Assembly (NCBI GenBank): GCA_965197555.1
Contig: OZ240213.1
Span: forward strand, 992,001-1,056,000
Source: G965197555 sp965197555
GTDB taxonomy: Bacteria; Chloroflexota; Dehalococcoidia; Lucifugimonadales; UBA3495
Direction of reading: 5' to 3'
Length of the DNA: 64,000 nucleotides
Shown: one piece after another, positions 8,863 to 17,558 of the stretch
How positions within the stretch are numbered: position 1 is the stretch's first letter
Layout of the letters: each line of letters opens with the position of its first letter
The notes under the pieces: generated by a model
Database searches by the model: none
What the model was told of the DNA's origin: nothing
What the model saw: only the letters and a program-made list of their open reading frames with translations
Program-made: the position numbers and the translations under genes

Positions 8863-9996
8863 ATGGCTCCCGAGATCATGAAGGGCCTCAAAGATGTCTA
8901 CTTAGACACCACTGAGTCCAGCTTCATTGATGGTCAGGAGGGAAAACTCCTGTATCGTGGCTATAATATCCACGACTTGGCGGAAAAGTCCACTTTCGAG
9001 GAGGTTGTTTACCTCCTCCTTTACGGGGCTCTTCCCTCGCAACAGCAGTTGCGCGAGTTCGACGCGACCCTCCGCGCCAACCGCATTATCCCCGATGAAG
9101 TGATCCAGGTGTTGGACTTGGTCAAACAAAGCCACCCCATGGACGCCTTGCGCACCGGGATCTCGGCGCTGGCTGCCTTCGACCCCGACGTTAGTGACAA
9201 CTCGGTTGAGGGGACCATTAGAAAGGGTGTCCGCATGACGGCGATGGGTCCAACGATCGTTGCCGCCCACCACCGGCTGCGGCAGGGACTCGAACCGGTG
9301 GCGCCCAACCCGGACCTGAACCACGCAGCCAATTTCCTTTACATGCTTTTTAACCAGGTCCCAGACGAAGACACTACCAGCCTTTTGGACGTCGACTTTA
9401 TCCTTCACGCGGAGCACGGGGCCAACGCGTCGGCATTTGGGGCCAGGGTCACTGCTTCAACCCTCTCGGACCTGCATTCGGCAGTCACTACCGGAATTGG
9501 GGTCTTGAAAGGTCCATGGCATGGCGGGGCCGCCGAAGAAGTGATGAAAATGGCCCTGGACATAGGGCAGCCGGAAAACGCTGAGGAGTATTGCCGCAAA
9601 ATTCTCGACAGTGGCGGGAGGATTATGGGGTTCGGTCATAGGGTCTACAGGGCCGAAGACCCCAGGGCGCGCCACCTAAGAGAGAGATCTAGGATCCTCG
9701 GCGAGAAGATGGGCCAACCCCATTGGTTCCAGATTCTGACCTATCTTGAAGACGAGGTTATGGTGCCCTATCGGTCCAGGGGGATTTTTGTAAACGTTGA
9801 TTTCTTTGCTGGATCAATCTACTACTTGCTCAATATCCCCGATGACCTTTTCATCTCTATATTTGCTCTGGGCAGGATCCCTGGTTGGACGCTCCAGTGT
9901 GCGGAGCAATACGAAGACAACATGCTGATCCGGCCGTTGTTGGAATACTCCGGTGAGATGGACTTGGAGTACGTGTCAGTGGAGGAGCGCGGTTAA
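8863..9996 (+). CDS. gltA: Citrate synthase / 2-methylcitrate synthase family
   Basis: The 377-residue protein condenses an acyl-CoA (acetyl-CoA or propionyl-CoA) with oxaloacetate. The active-site residues are H220 in GPWHGGAAEE, H259 in GFGHRVYRAEDPR and an Asp in FVNVDFFAG, with the HAEHGANAS segment near residue 182. The reading frame stays open upstream to 8530, but the ATG at 8863 has GGAGG at the correct distance and matches the family N-terminus (KGLKDVYLDTTESSFIDG). The size and motifs fit the short type II-like or archaeal-like dimeric enzymes. Citrate and methylcitrate synthase cannot be separated from sequence alone. A promoter lies at 8716 and a strong terminator at 10022. Confidence 0.92.
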   Translation: MAPEIMKGLKDVYLDTTESSFIDGQEGKLLYRGYNIHDLAEKSTFEEVVYLLLYGALPSQQQLREFDATLRANRIIPDEVIQVLDLVKQSHPMDALRTGISALAAFDPDVSDNSVEGTIRKGVRMTAMGPTIVAAHHRLRQGLEPVAPNPDLNHAANFLYMLFNQVPDEDTTSLLDVDFILHAEHGANASAFGARVTASTLSDLHSAVTTGIGVLKGPWHGGAAEEVMKMALDIGQPENAEEYCRKILDSGGRIMGFGHRVYRAEDPRARHLRERSRILGEKMGQPHWFQILTYLEDEVMVPYRSRGIFVNVDFFAGSIYYLLNIPDDLFISIFALGRIPGWTLQCAEQYEDNMLIRPLLEYSGEMDLEYVSVEERG

Positions 9997-10021
9997 ACCC
10001 CGCTAGCAACACGATGTCTTA

Positions 10022-10050
10022 AAGGGGGCCGACACGGCCCCCTTCGTTTT
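10022..10050 (+). terminator. Rho-independent terminator after citrate synthase
   Basis: A 9-bp GC-rich stem AAGGGGGCC (10022-10030) pairs with GGCCCCCTT (10036-10044) around a 5-base loop. It is followed by CGTTTTTG, a clear U tract. Confidence 0.85.
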
Positions 10051-10090
10051 TGAACCTGGGATCAAAGGATAAAGCTTCCACAGTTACGTC

Positions 10091-11341
10091 ATGAACGTGG
10101 AATCAGAAATTCGTCGCCGTATTCGTGATAGGGGCGCTATACCCTTTACCGAGTTTATGGACCTGGCTATGTATTGGCCCGACGGCGGATATTATCAGCA
10201 GCAAGAGCGCCAGTTGCCGGGCGACTACTACACAAGCCCCATGGTGCATCCCGCCTTTGGTACGCTTCTTTCCTTGCAACTGTTCCAAATGTGGAAGCTA
10301 TTGGGGCAGCCCGACCGTTTCACAGTGGTGGAGGCGGGATCTGGCAACGGCCTGCTGTGCAGCGACATAGTCTCTAGCGCAGCGGGCCTGCCGGAGAAAT
10401 TTGCACGGGCCCTGGAATACCTTTGTATTGATCTTGGAGCCCGATGGGGCCTGGAAGGGCAGCTTTCTGAAAGCCCTTCTGGAGTCTGGCGGATAGCTGC
10501 CTCAGGGCTACCTCTCCGAGGAATTCGGGGCTGTATCTTGTCCAACGAGCTCTTGGACGCTATGCCTGTTCACCGCGTGACGCTTACCGGGGGCAAACTC
10601 CAAGAGACCTACGTTACCCTGGATGGGGATGAACTGGTCGAGTCCTCGGGCGAACCCTCGACGCCGGGGATTGCAAGCCGCCTGGATGGACTGAGGCTCA
10701 ATTTGGCAGAGGGCCAGACCGCCGAGTTAAATCTGGAGCTGGACCAACGGATTGGCCAGGCAGCAGCAGCTCTCGACGCAGGGTTCCTACTGAGCATCGA
10801 CTACGGCGATATAGCCGAAGAGCTTTACTCTCCTGAGCGGCGGTTTAGAGGTACCTTGACCACTTTTTACCAGCATGTTCAAACCGATGCGCCGCTGCAG
10901 AGAGTTGGACGTCAGGACATAACGGCTCAAGTGGACTTCACTACCTTGGTTAATGCGGGCCGAAAGGTCGGCATTAAGACCCTGGGCTACACGACCCAGG
11001 GGGAGTTCCTCTCTAACCTGGGGTTGGAGTATCTCAGGCAGGGGTTGGCTTCGTTAAGACTGCCCGGTTCCAGTCTTCAATCCAACCGAGTAGGTATGCT
11101 GCAATTAGCTCGTCCGGATGGTCTCGGCAAGTTCAGAGTGCTAGCCCAAGGCAAGAATGTTGAGGGGCCGCACCTCTGGGGATTCGCACCCTCGACGGAG
11201 GCCCAGGAACTCCTCTCCGCAATGCCGGTGCCGTTGTTGACCGATAAGCACCTCTCCTTGATGGAGGCCACATATCCGAACGCAGGCATGGGTTTTGAGC
11301 ATCTGTGGCCTTGGGGAGACCCAGACGAGCCAAGATTTTAG
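10091..11341 (+). CDS. MidA/NDUFAF7-like SAM-dependent methyltransferase (DUF185)
   Basis: The 416-residue protein matches the MidA family. The N-terminal signature AIPFTEFMDLAMYWPDGGYY is followed by DYYTSPMVHPAFG, the SAM-binding motif EAGSGNGLL (residues 81-89) and SNELLDAMPVHRV. In mitochondria the homologue NDUFAF7 methylates an arginine of the NDUFS2 subunit of complex I. In bacteria the substrate is uncertain, though a complex I or other protein-arginine role is plausible. It stands alone between the citrate synthase terminator and a convergent VOC gene. Confidence 0.85.
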   Translation: MNVESEIRRRIRDRGAIPFTEFMDLAMYWPDGGYYQQQERQLPGDYYTSPMVHPAFGTLLSLQLFQMWKLLGQPDRFTVVEAGSGNGLLCSDIVSSAAGLPEKFARALEYLCIDLGARWGLEGQLSESPSGVWRIAASGLPLRGIRGCILSNELLDAMPVHRVTLTGGKLQETYVTLDGDELVESSGEPSTPGIASRLDGLRLNLAEGQTAELNLELDQRIGQAAAALDAGFLLSIDYGDIAEELYSPERRFRGTLTTFYQHVQTDAPLQRVGRQDITAQVDFTTLVNAGRKVGIKTLGYTTQGEFLSNLGLEYLRQGLASLRLPGSSLQSNRVGMLQLARPDGLGKFRVLAQGKNVEGPHLWGFAPSTEAQELLSAMPVPLLTDKHLSLMEATYPNAGMGFEHLWPWGDPDEPRF

Positions 11342-11369
11342 GCAATCGTCACCAATATCTATAGTGTTC

Positions 11370-11723
11370 CTAGCTTTCGACTATGTCGATAAGGAAACCG
11401 AACGGGTCCCGGAAGTAAAGGCTGCGCGACTCCTCGCGGACGATGGTGCAACCGGATGTTTCCAATAGCCGCTTGGCTGCCTGGAAGTCTGTCACGTCCA
11501 ACGACGGAATGAATGATTGTGCATCACCGGCGTCCCGATTGACATAGAGCTGAAGCTCCCCGGTGTCCAACTCAAGATAGTCGTCCGTACGATTTACCAG
11601 TTTGAACCCGAGAACGTCGGAATAGAACGCTTCCGCCTTCGCCAAATCTGGTACATGGACCGCAACTTGCCGGTTGGACCGAAACGACACATCAGGCCTA
11701 AAATCGTTGTTGTCTGTGCTCAT
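11370..11723 (-). CDS. VOC-family (glyoxalase/bleomycin resistance/dioxygenase fold) protein
   Basis: This 117-residue single-module VOC protein has the repeated beta-alpha-beta-beta-beta pattern: RQVAVHVPDLAKAEAFYSDVLGFKL, then IPSLDVTDFQAAKRLLE, then SLYFRDPFGFLIDIVES with a C-terminal acidic metal-ligand position. Members bind divalent metal or a ligand and act in isomerase, ring-cleavage or drug-binding roles. Nothing in the context fixes the substrate. It is convergent with the MidA gene. Confidence 0.8.
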   Translation of the reverse strand: MSTDNNDFRPDVSFRSNRQVAVHVPDLAKAEAFYSDVLGFKLVNRTDDYLELDTGELQLYVNRDAGDAQSFIPSLDVTDFQAAKRLLETSGCTIVREESRSLYFRDPFGFLIDIVES

Positions 11724-11857
11724 TTGCCCTTCCTGTGTTGGTTCGTATTTTTGGCTATCCGCTTCTGGGCGGCCTTGGCATTACATGCTATTTGGTAAAG
11801 AGGGCCTGACTGCGAAGCAGATACCTTGTTAGCTGCTCATGGATTTGAAATGAGCGT

Positions 11858-12688
11858 TTAGTTCACGTCCTCGTCGGCAGGTTCGGAGCGGCGCAGCAAC
11901 CGTGGTTCGCAGCGGACCGCAGTGGTCAAGAAGCCACTGTGAGCCACCATGCGATGGGCAGGGCGAACGCTTCGCTCGGTTACTTGCCACGGGCGCAGCA
12001 ACGTTTCTACAGTCTCCACTAGCTGGAACCGGGAGTCGCGGTTTAGCTCCATAACTAGCTGGTGCACCTGTAAGATAGTCGGCAAGAAGCTCAGCAGGAT
12101 CCCTCCCATCACCAGAGCATCACCCACTGTGGACACAGCGACCCAGGGCTCCGGCACGTCTAACACCACGCGGTCGACATCTCGCTCGGAAATCCCATCG
12201 TATAAATCAGCCACCTTAACGCTCAAGTTCTTGGAGCAGCTTGTCGTCCGGTTTATATTCTGGAGGGCGCGCGTCACCACAGATTCATTGATCTCATAAC
12301 TGATCACCCGGCCTTCGGTACCTACAGCCCGGAGCAGCGCCGCGGTCAAAGAGCCCGAGCCAAGGCCGCCCTCAATCACGGTTGCGCCAGGGTAAATATC
12401 GGCGAGGCTGATAATGTTCCCTAGGTCCTTAGGGTAAATGATCTGTGGGCCGCGGGGCATCTCCCGGACGTAGTCCCCCAAGGTGGGGCGCACCGCCAGC
12501 ATGGTGTGACTACGGTCGGTCCGGTACCACCCGCCCACGGTGTTCCCGATCAAGTCCGAGTGGGCCAGTCGGCCCAGGTGGGAGTGGAAAGTCTGCTCTT
12601 GCGACAGGTTGATCATGTAGCGCCGCCCTTTCCTGTCTATCAAAAGGGCTAGGTCACCTTCCTGAAATTGGTTTTTGTGATGCGCCAA
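11858..12688 (-). CDS. trmI: tRNA (adenine-N1-)-methyltransferase, TrmI-like
   Basis: The 276-residue protein resembles TrmI, which forms m1A58 in the tRNA T-loop and stabilises tRNA. It has the N-terminal beta-barrel domain (FQEGDLALLIDRKGRRYMI), a SAM motif I variant EGGLGSGSLT at residues 106-114 where GAGSG is usual, motif II acidic residue in VISYEINE, and the family motif DVPEPW at 177-182. The only suitable start is the TTG at 12688, with no convincing ribosome-binding site, so a non-ATG start or a slightly different start is possible. It is divergent from the DUF2203 gene. Confidence 0.88.
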   Translation of the reverse strand: MAHHKNQFQEGDLALLIDRKGRRYMINLSQEQTFHSHLGRLAHSDLIGNTVGGWYRTDRSHTMLAVRPTLGDYVREMPRGPQIIYPKDLGNIISLADIYPGATVIEGGLGSGSLTAALLRAVGTEGRVISYEINESVVTRALQNINRTTSCSKNLSVKVADLYDGISERDVDRVVLDVPEPWVAVSTVGDALVMGGILLSFLPTILQVHQLVMELNRDSRFQLVETVETLLRPWQVTERSVRPAHRMVAHSGFLTTAVRCEPRLLRRSEPADEDVN

Positions 12689-12875
12689 ATTTGTTATCCA
12701 ACTATAGATTCGGGGGCAACCCCAGGCTCAAGCATCCAATAAAGCTCGCTAGCAATTGTACGCCAATCGGCGCCCCTTAGGATGACTTGATTGTTGATTC
12801 AGTCAGGCTAGGCCCGCTTTTGAGGGATGATTGGCGATTTGATTGCAGGAACGGGTTGAGCTAAAGTTGTATTCA

Positions 12876-13277
12876 ATGATGGAACGCCAACACTTCAGCC
12901 TGGAGGAAGCCAACGCCCAGTTGCCTTGGCTGGTGGAAACTTTCTCTCGGATCTCACCCATGGCTCAAGAGCTAACGGCCCGGCAAGAAGAGCAGAGGTC
13001 GTTGCTTGAGCGCCGAGGTGGGAACGGGACCGCCAGCGATGAGCAGGCCACTGTCGACCTGCAGCGTGAGGTGGACCGGATCATTGAGCTACTGCGCGCT
13101 GAGATTGAAGAAATCACCGGGCGCGGGATTCTGATAAGGGACCTGGCCCGCGGACTGGTGGACTTCCCGTCTTTCAGAGATGGGCGAGAAATCTACTTGT
13201 GCTGGATTCTAGGAGAAGAGGAAATAGGCTTCTGGCACGAGACCAACGTGGGGTTCTCGGATAGGCAGGCATTGTAA
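12876..13277 (+). CDS. DUF2203 family protein
   Basis: This small acidic protein of about 133 residues matches DUF2203. The start FSLEEANAQLPWLVETFSRI is followed by an alpha-helical, probably coiled-coil middle. The conserved tail motifs are GILIRDLARGLVDFPS, REIYLCWILGEEEIGFWHE and GFSDRQ. The function of the family is unknown. The frame is open from a TTG at 12843, but ATG codons at 12876 and 12879 immediately precede the conserved core and are preferred. The Cys, His and acidic residues at the tail suggest a ligand site; that is inference. Confidence 0.82.
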   Translation: MMERQHFSLEEANAQLPWLVETFSRISPMAQELTARQEEQRSLLERRGGNGTASDEQATVDLQREVDRIIELLRAEIEEITGRGILIRDLARGLVDFPSFRDGREIYLCWILGEEEIGFWHETNVGFSDRQAL

Positions 13278-13332
13278 TGCCGCTGCAGACCAAGTTGGCC
13301 GTTGACCCCACTAGCCCTGACGCAAGCGTCCT

Positions 13333-14829
13333 TTAAATAAACCGGGCCTGCTGTCTGGTTGCGGCTGCGTGGTCGATGTAGACCGTGATGACTTCGCTGA
13401 AAAAGTCTACCGCTTCCGTGCCTTGCTCCCGGTGGCCAACACCCGATGATTTCAGCCCGCCGAAGGGTAAGTGGACCTCTCCGCCCAAGGTTGGCGCGTT
13501 GACGTGGACCATGCCAGCGTCCACGGTGTTGATGTATTGGAACGCTTGGGTCAGGTCCTTGGTGTAGACCGACGACGACAAGCCGAACTTGACGTTGTTG
13601 GATATCCCAATGGCGTCCTCTAGGTCTTTGGCTTTGAACACTGTGAGCACCGGTCCGAAAATCTCTTCCTGGGCAACCCTCATCTCGGGTGACACGTCGG
13701 TAAAAATAGTGGGTTCAATGTAGTAGCCCTCGTCGTATATGCCGCCGTTGACGCTGTGGCCCCCGTAGGTCAGCCGGGCCCCTTCCTCGGTGCCGATGCC
13801 TATATATTCCATTACTTTCTCGAACTGATACTGGGAAGACAGAGGCGAAACATCCACTGTAGGGTCCAGTCCGTCGCCTATCGTAAGTTTGCTGGTCCGG
13901 TCGACCAACTCCTCCATGAACTGGTCATACACCGGCTCTTCCACAATTACTCGGCTGGTGGCGGTACACCGCTGCCCGGTGGAGCCGAAGGCGCCTTGGA
14001 CTATGCCCCCCAAGGCCTTGTCTAAGTCGGCGTCGCTCAACACTATTACAGCGTTCTTGCCGCCCATCTCACACTGGACCTTTTTTAGCAATCGAGCTCC
14101 TTGGGCGTATATGTCGGTGCCGATTTCTGTGGAGCCGGTGAAGGAGATCCCTTTGACGTCGGGGTTCTCCACCAGAGAGTTGCCAACTGAAGAGCCGGGA
14201 CCGGTGATTAGGTTCAGCACCCCGGGTGGCAGACCCGCGTCTTGGAACACCTCTACCAGCTTGATGGCGCTGAGTGGTGTCCCTGAAGCTGGCTTGAAGA
14301 CCAGGGTGTTGCCGCAGATAAGCGCCGGCGCGATCTTCCAGGCAGGAATAGCAATCGGAAAGTTCCAGGGAGTGATGATGGCCACTACTCCCAATGGCCT
14401 TCGGACCGTGTAAGCAACGGTGTTAGGCAGCTCGGAGGGAGTTGTGTAGCCGAACATCCGCCGCCCCTCTCCAGCGGCGTACTCGATGATGTTCATCGCT
14501 CGTTTGACCTCCCCTTGAGCGTCCGCCAAGGGTTTACCCTCCTCAATGGTGATAGTGCGAGCGATGTCGTCTCCCCTTTCCCGCATGATCTCCAGGGCGC
14601 GGAACAGCACCCCCGCCCTTAAGGGGGCCGGAGTGTTGGCCCAAGAGGAGAGAGCGTCCTGCGCAGCGGCCGCGGCCCGTTCAGCGTCGGTGGGCGCCGA
14701 AGTCTGGAATTCACCCAGCACTGTGCTCTTGCTGGCCGGGCTGGTGATGGGATAGGTACGACCGGACACGGAGTCGACCCACTCCCCACCGATGAAATTC
14801 TTGTAAATGTTCACCGCTGGCGTAGCCAT
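13333..14829 (-). CDS. NAD(P)-dependent aldehyde dehydrogenase family protein
   Basis: The 498-residue enzyme oxidises an aldehyde to the acid. Motifs present are the oxyanion Asn in TPWNFPIAIP (N156), the FTGSTEIG cofactor turn, the general base E254 in CEMGGKNAV and the nucleophile C288 in GSTGQRCTATSR. The QEEIFGPVL and GGLKSSGVGHREQG segments are also typical. It resembles semialdehyde-type dehydrogenases (succinate or 2,5-dioxopentanoate), but the substrate is not determinable. A small unknown gene lies upstream on the same strand at 14948. Confidence 0.9.
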   Translation of the reverse strand: MATPAVNIYKNFIGGEWVDSVSGRTYPITSPASKSTVLGEFQTSAPTDAERAAAAAQDALSSWANTPAPLRAGVLFRALEIMRERGDDIARTITIEEGKPLADAQGEVKRAMNIIEYAAGEGRRMFGYTTPSELPNTVAYTVRRPLGVVAIITPWNFPIAIPAWKIAPALICGNTLVFKPASGTPLSAIKLVEVFQDAGLPPGVLNLITGPGSSVGNSLVENPDVKGISFTGSTEIGTDIYAQGARLLKKVQCEMGGKNAVIVLSDADLDKALGGIVQGAFGSTGQRCTATSRVIVEEPVYDQFMEELVDRTSKLTIGDGLDPTVDVSPLSSQYQFEKVMEYIGIGTEEGARLTYGGHSVNGGIYDEGYYIEPTIFTDVSPEMRVAQEEIFGPVLTVFKAKDLEDAIGISNNVKFGLSSSVYTKDLTQAFQYINTVDAGMVHVNAPTLGGEVHLPFGGLKSSGVGHREQGTEAVDFFSEVITVYIDHAAATRQQARFI

Positions 14830-14947
14830 GTATATTTCCCCTCGAATGTAGGTGGATTTTTGGGCCCAAAGCCTGCGCCGCTAAATGCTGTAGCAGAGGG
14901 ACGCCCTGGACTTGCGGTTTTAAGGCGGCTGCTGTGACCCCTTGATC

Positions 14948-15397
14948 CTAGGCGAGGAACTCGACCCCGGCGCCTATGATCTCGATCTGCATTGAGCGAA
15001 CGTCCGGAGCCTGGCGGTCGAAGGTCACCCCGACCGTGATGTTGATTCCTTGGCCAACTTCCGGGTTGTTCGGCACATCAAATCTCGAATCCAGGTTGTC
15101 GTCACGCAAGTCCAACCCGGTATGCTCAGCGATCCGCTTCTCCCCATCATAAACGATTACCTCGTGGACGGAAGCGTGCGAACGGGTGCGGAAACTAACC
15201 AGTGCGGTCCCGGCCCGAGTCCTGGTCCCATCGAGGACAGTGGGCGTAGGCACAGGAAAGTGGACCCAGGTATTCTGCCCTTCGGCCCCCTCGATGCGCA
15301 CAAAGGGGCCGGTGTGTCGAACAGAGGTTACGCGGTTGGGATATTCCACCTGCATGCTGGACCCGTGGACCCAGGATGTAAAGTTGTTATCAGGCAT
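14948..15397 (-). CDS. Hypothetical protein, probable all-beta fold
   Basis: This 149-residue protein is not recognised. It lacks a signal peptide and membrane segments. The alternating polar/hydrophobic pattern (for example TWVHFPVPTPTV, GTALVSFRTRS, VHEVIVYDGEKRIAEH, GINITVGVTFD) suggests a beta sandwich. It lies on the same strand between the SDR gene and the aldehyde dehydrogenase gene, with a hairpin 24 bases upstream of its start. Codon phase and neighbours support a real gene, but the function is unknown. Confidence 0.65.
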   Translation of the reverse strand: MPDNNFTSWVHGSSMQVEYPNRVTSVRHTGPFVRIEGAEGQNTWVHFPVPTPTVLDGTRTRAGTALVSFRTRSHASVHEVIVYDGEKRIAEHTGLDLRDDNLDSRFDVPNNPEVGQGINITVGVTFDRQAPDVRSMQIEIIGAGVEFLA

Positions 15398-15420
15398 CAG
15401 CTACTCCATTCCAAGGCCGT

Positions 15421-15449
15421 TTGGGACGCACCATCCGTAGGCGTCCCAA
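15421..15449. other. Perfect 9-bp inverted repeat upstream of hypothetical gene
   Basis: TTGGGACGC (15421-15429) pairs perfectly with 15441-15449 around an 11-base loop, 23 bases upstream of the 14948-15397 start codon. No U tract follows in either direction, so it may be a structured leader or an operator rather than a terminator. Confidence 0.5.
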
Positions 15450-15544
15450 GTCTACGAATTATGGTAGGAATCGGCTCCCATGATTGAAAAGATTATAGCT
15501 GTTGCGTGCCTCGGGGTATAGGGCAGAGCACCTCCCGGCGTTAT

Positions 15545-15586
15545 CGGTTCTCAACCGCCGGCCCTAAACCGTCGGCTCTCAACCGA
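15545..15586. repeat. Three-copy 14-bp tandem repeat
   Basis: Three adjacent 14-base units begin CGGTTCTCAACCGC, CGGCCCTAAACCGT and CGGCTCTCAACCGA. Each unit is itself a mini-hairpin (CGG..CCG). The rest of the 324-bp gap between the hypothetical gene and the SDR gene shows no gene. Confidence 0.6.
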
Positions 15587-15721
15587 TCGAACAACGCTCG
15601 CACGGGGCATCGACAACGGCCCGATCACGTTTCCGGAGTCCAGGGGTGGTGCCCCTCAAGGACACAACATCGGGTCCCGGACTGCTAGGTAGTAATTCTG
15701 GGGACCGGTACCGCGTCGACC

Positions 15722-16567
15722 TTAGTCTGGGCGAATAGACTGTCGGCCCAACTGAGGCCAGGCTGCTGGCGCGCTGGACTGCTCAAGACGCTCCTCAAGC
15801 GGCAGGCTTTCGTCCCAGTGGTAGGCGATGAACCGGCGGCCGTTGACCTCCCGCGACTCTTCAGATGCCAGCCAGACCACCGGGGCCTGCATAACCTCAG
15901 GCTGAATAATCGCGTTTCTGTCGTACTCGGTTTCGAGGGGGAGTATGTTGGTATTGGCCACCCCGCCGGGGACCAGGACGTTAGCGGTAACCCCTGTGCC
16001 CTCCAGCTCCTGGGCTGCGATAGCGATTAGGGCTTCGTGGCCGGCCTTCGATGGTCCGTAGGGTGAGCCTCCTCTGCGCCACATGGTGTCCAGGCTGGTG
16101 GTGACGCCAATGATGCGGCCCCAACTCTGGGCCAACATGTGGCCGACCACTGCTCGCGCCATGTAAAAGGGCCCGCCTAAGTTCACCGAGATTACTTTGT
16201 CCCAAACGTCGGGAGAGATGTCCCAGAATTTATCGGGGCTTTCAGGGCCGGTAACTAGGCCGCGCGGAGAGATGCCGGCGTTGTTGACCAGTATATGAAG
16301 GCCCCCCAGCTCGGAGATGGCCTTGTTGACCGCGCGCTCGGCGTCGTCGGCGTTGGACACGTCGGCGGTCAGGGTAAGAGCGCATTCATCACCACCCACC
16401 TCGCGAACATCGTTGGCGGTCTCTTGGAGCCACTTATCATTGACGTCGACCATGGCGACTCTGGCCCCAGCGCGCACCAAGGCCAGGGTCATCGCCCGGC
16501 CCAGGCCTATCGGGCTTCCAGCCCCGGTGACCATCGCGATTTTTCCAGAGAGCGGTTGTGCTTGCAT
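15722..16567 (-). CDS. SDR-family NAD(P)-dependent oxidoreductase
   Basis: This classical short-chain dehydrogenase/reductase has 281 residues. It shows the glycine-rich motif VTGAGSPIGLG, VDVND, NNAG in ILVNNAGIS, the active-site Ser region in GVTTSLD and the YGPSK catalytic Tyr-Lys pair. It has a longer C-terminal tail than typical (WDESLPLEERLEQ). The ATG at 16567 is chosen because a GGAGGGG sits immediately upstream; a longer frame starting at 16627 adds only non-conserved residues. The substrate is unknown. It precedes the hypothetical and aldehyde dehydrogenase genes on the same strand. Confidence 0.87.
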   Translation of the reverse strand: MQAQPLSGKIAMVTGAGSPIGLGRAMTLALVRAGARVAMVDVNDKWLQETANDVREVGGDECALTLTADVSNADDAERAVNKAISELGGLHILVNNAGISPRGLVTGPESPDKFWDISPDVWDKVISVNLGGPFYMARAVVGHMLAQSWGRIIGVTTSLDTMWRRGGSPYGPSKAGHEALIAIAAQELEGTGVTANVLVPGGVANTNILPLETEYDRNAIIQPEVMQAPVVWLASEESREVNGRRFIAYHWDESLPLEERLEQSSAPAAWPQLGRQSIRPD

Positions 16568-16833
16568 GTGACCCTCCCCTCCATTTGTTGCTGCCAACCC
16601 GTGACGGCTGGCTGCGTCCAGGCCCACGATAGTTGCTGCTCAACCGGCTTGCTGTCACCTGCCTGGCGCTTGTTTACCCGTCGCTGGCTACGCAGGGCGT
16701 GTTTCCGTGTTGTCGTTGATGATGCTTTGGTGACCGCGGTTCTTGTTGGCGCCTGTTGTTATGGCCCGGAGTGATCCCCCTCGATTAAGCTAGGCCTATC
16801 CTAAGGTTGCTAATTCATTACTGCCGCCTGTGC

Positions 16834-17256
16834 TCATCCATTTGACCAAGGATTGATTACCTCAATCCCACACCCCTCATAGCCGTCTACGTCTCTCGTT
16901 GCCACCGACGCTGCTCTACAGCGCGCTATGGCCGCTATCTGGCAGTCGGCATGATTGATGGGATAGCCAGCGGCACGGCGAGCAGCGGCTATTGTGGCGT
17001 AAGCCCGGGCCGCAGCACTGTCAAAGGGGAGGATGCGGCCGGTAAAATCATCTTGGAGCATCCCTTCAACCTCGGCAAGCAATCTGTTTCGCCGCTCACC
17101 TGCCGGCAGTATTTCAACACCGTACCTCAGCTCGGCTTCGCTAATGGTCGACAGGTATAAGTTGAGAGCTGCTTGCTGGGCAACCCAGTCCATAACGCTA
17201 TCACTAGGACTGGGACGCATCAGCTCAGAGACGACGTTGGTGTCTAGGATGATCAT
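16834..17256 (-). CDS. PIN-domain toxin ribonuclease, VapC/FitB-like
   Basis: The 140-residue PIN domain starts with MIILDTNVVSELMRP, which carries the first catalytic Asp and is typical of the FitB/VapC group. A central acidic residue is in SEAELRYGVE, and C-terminal acidic residues are in PINHADCQIAA and ATRDVDGYEG. Such toxins are Mg-dependent RNases that cleave tRNA or rRNA. It begins 10 bases after the stop of its antitoxin, giving a standard antitoxin-toxin operon. Confidence 0.88.
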   Translation of the reverse strand: MIILDTNVVSELMRPSPSDSVMDWVAQQAALNLYLSTISEAELRYGVEILPAGERRNRLLAEVEGMLQDDFTGRILPFDSAAARAYATIAAARRAAGYPINHADCQIAAIARCRAASVATRDVDGYEGCGIEVINPWSNG

Positions 17257-17266
17257 AATTGTCGCG

Positions 17267-17512
17267 TCAGTCGAATCGAGGGGTTTTGCGCATGGCCGAA
17301 CGGGCTGGCAAGGTCAGCTCGACACCACCCAAGGGCGAGAACCGGGCACGAATCGCGCTGGCCAGATTCTCTTTCTTTGAGGGCTGGTGGTTGAGTGCCG
17401 TTCTCAATATGTCGCGGGCCTCCTCCTCCATGGATCGACCGTTCTCAGCGGCGCGAATGCGCAGCCGACGTTTCAATCCTTCTTCCAGGTTGCGCACGGT
17501 GATACTAGCCAT
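17267..17512 (-). CDS. FitA/VapB-like ribbon-helix-helix antitoxin
   Basis: This 81-residue protein begins MASITVRNLEEGLKRRLRIR, the FitA-type ribbon-helix-helix DNA-binding fold, followed by a C-terminal tail that would wrap the toxin. A GGAGG about 9 bases before the ATG at 17512 supports this start over one 7 codons further upstream. It is expected to neutralise the PIN toxin at 16834 and to repress the operon through the inverted repeat at 17535. Confidence 0.87.
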   Translation of the reverse strand: MASITVRNLEEGLKRRLRIRAAENGRSMEEEARDILRTALNHQPSKKENLASAIRARFSPLGGVELTLPARSAMRKTPRFD

Positions 17513-17534
17513 GATAGAGCCCTCCATCTGCAAC

Positions 17535-17558
17535 GCAATAATATAATACTATGATTGC
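17535..17558 (-). promoter_or_regulatory. Candidate FitAB autoregulatory operator
   Basis: A 24-bp imperfect inverted repeat has arms GCAATAATA (17535-17543) and TATGATTGC (17550-17558) with one mismatched pair and a 6-base spacer. It lies 23 bases upstream of the antitoxin ATG in an AT-rich stretch where a -10 box is expected. FitA-type proteins are known to bind inverted repeats in their own promoter. Confidence 0.55.

Noticed and set aside
15545..15586. Possible CRISPR-like or iteron array
   Set aside because: Three 14-bp units without spacers, no replication gene nearby; too short to call an origin or CRISPR.
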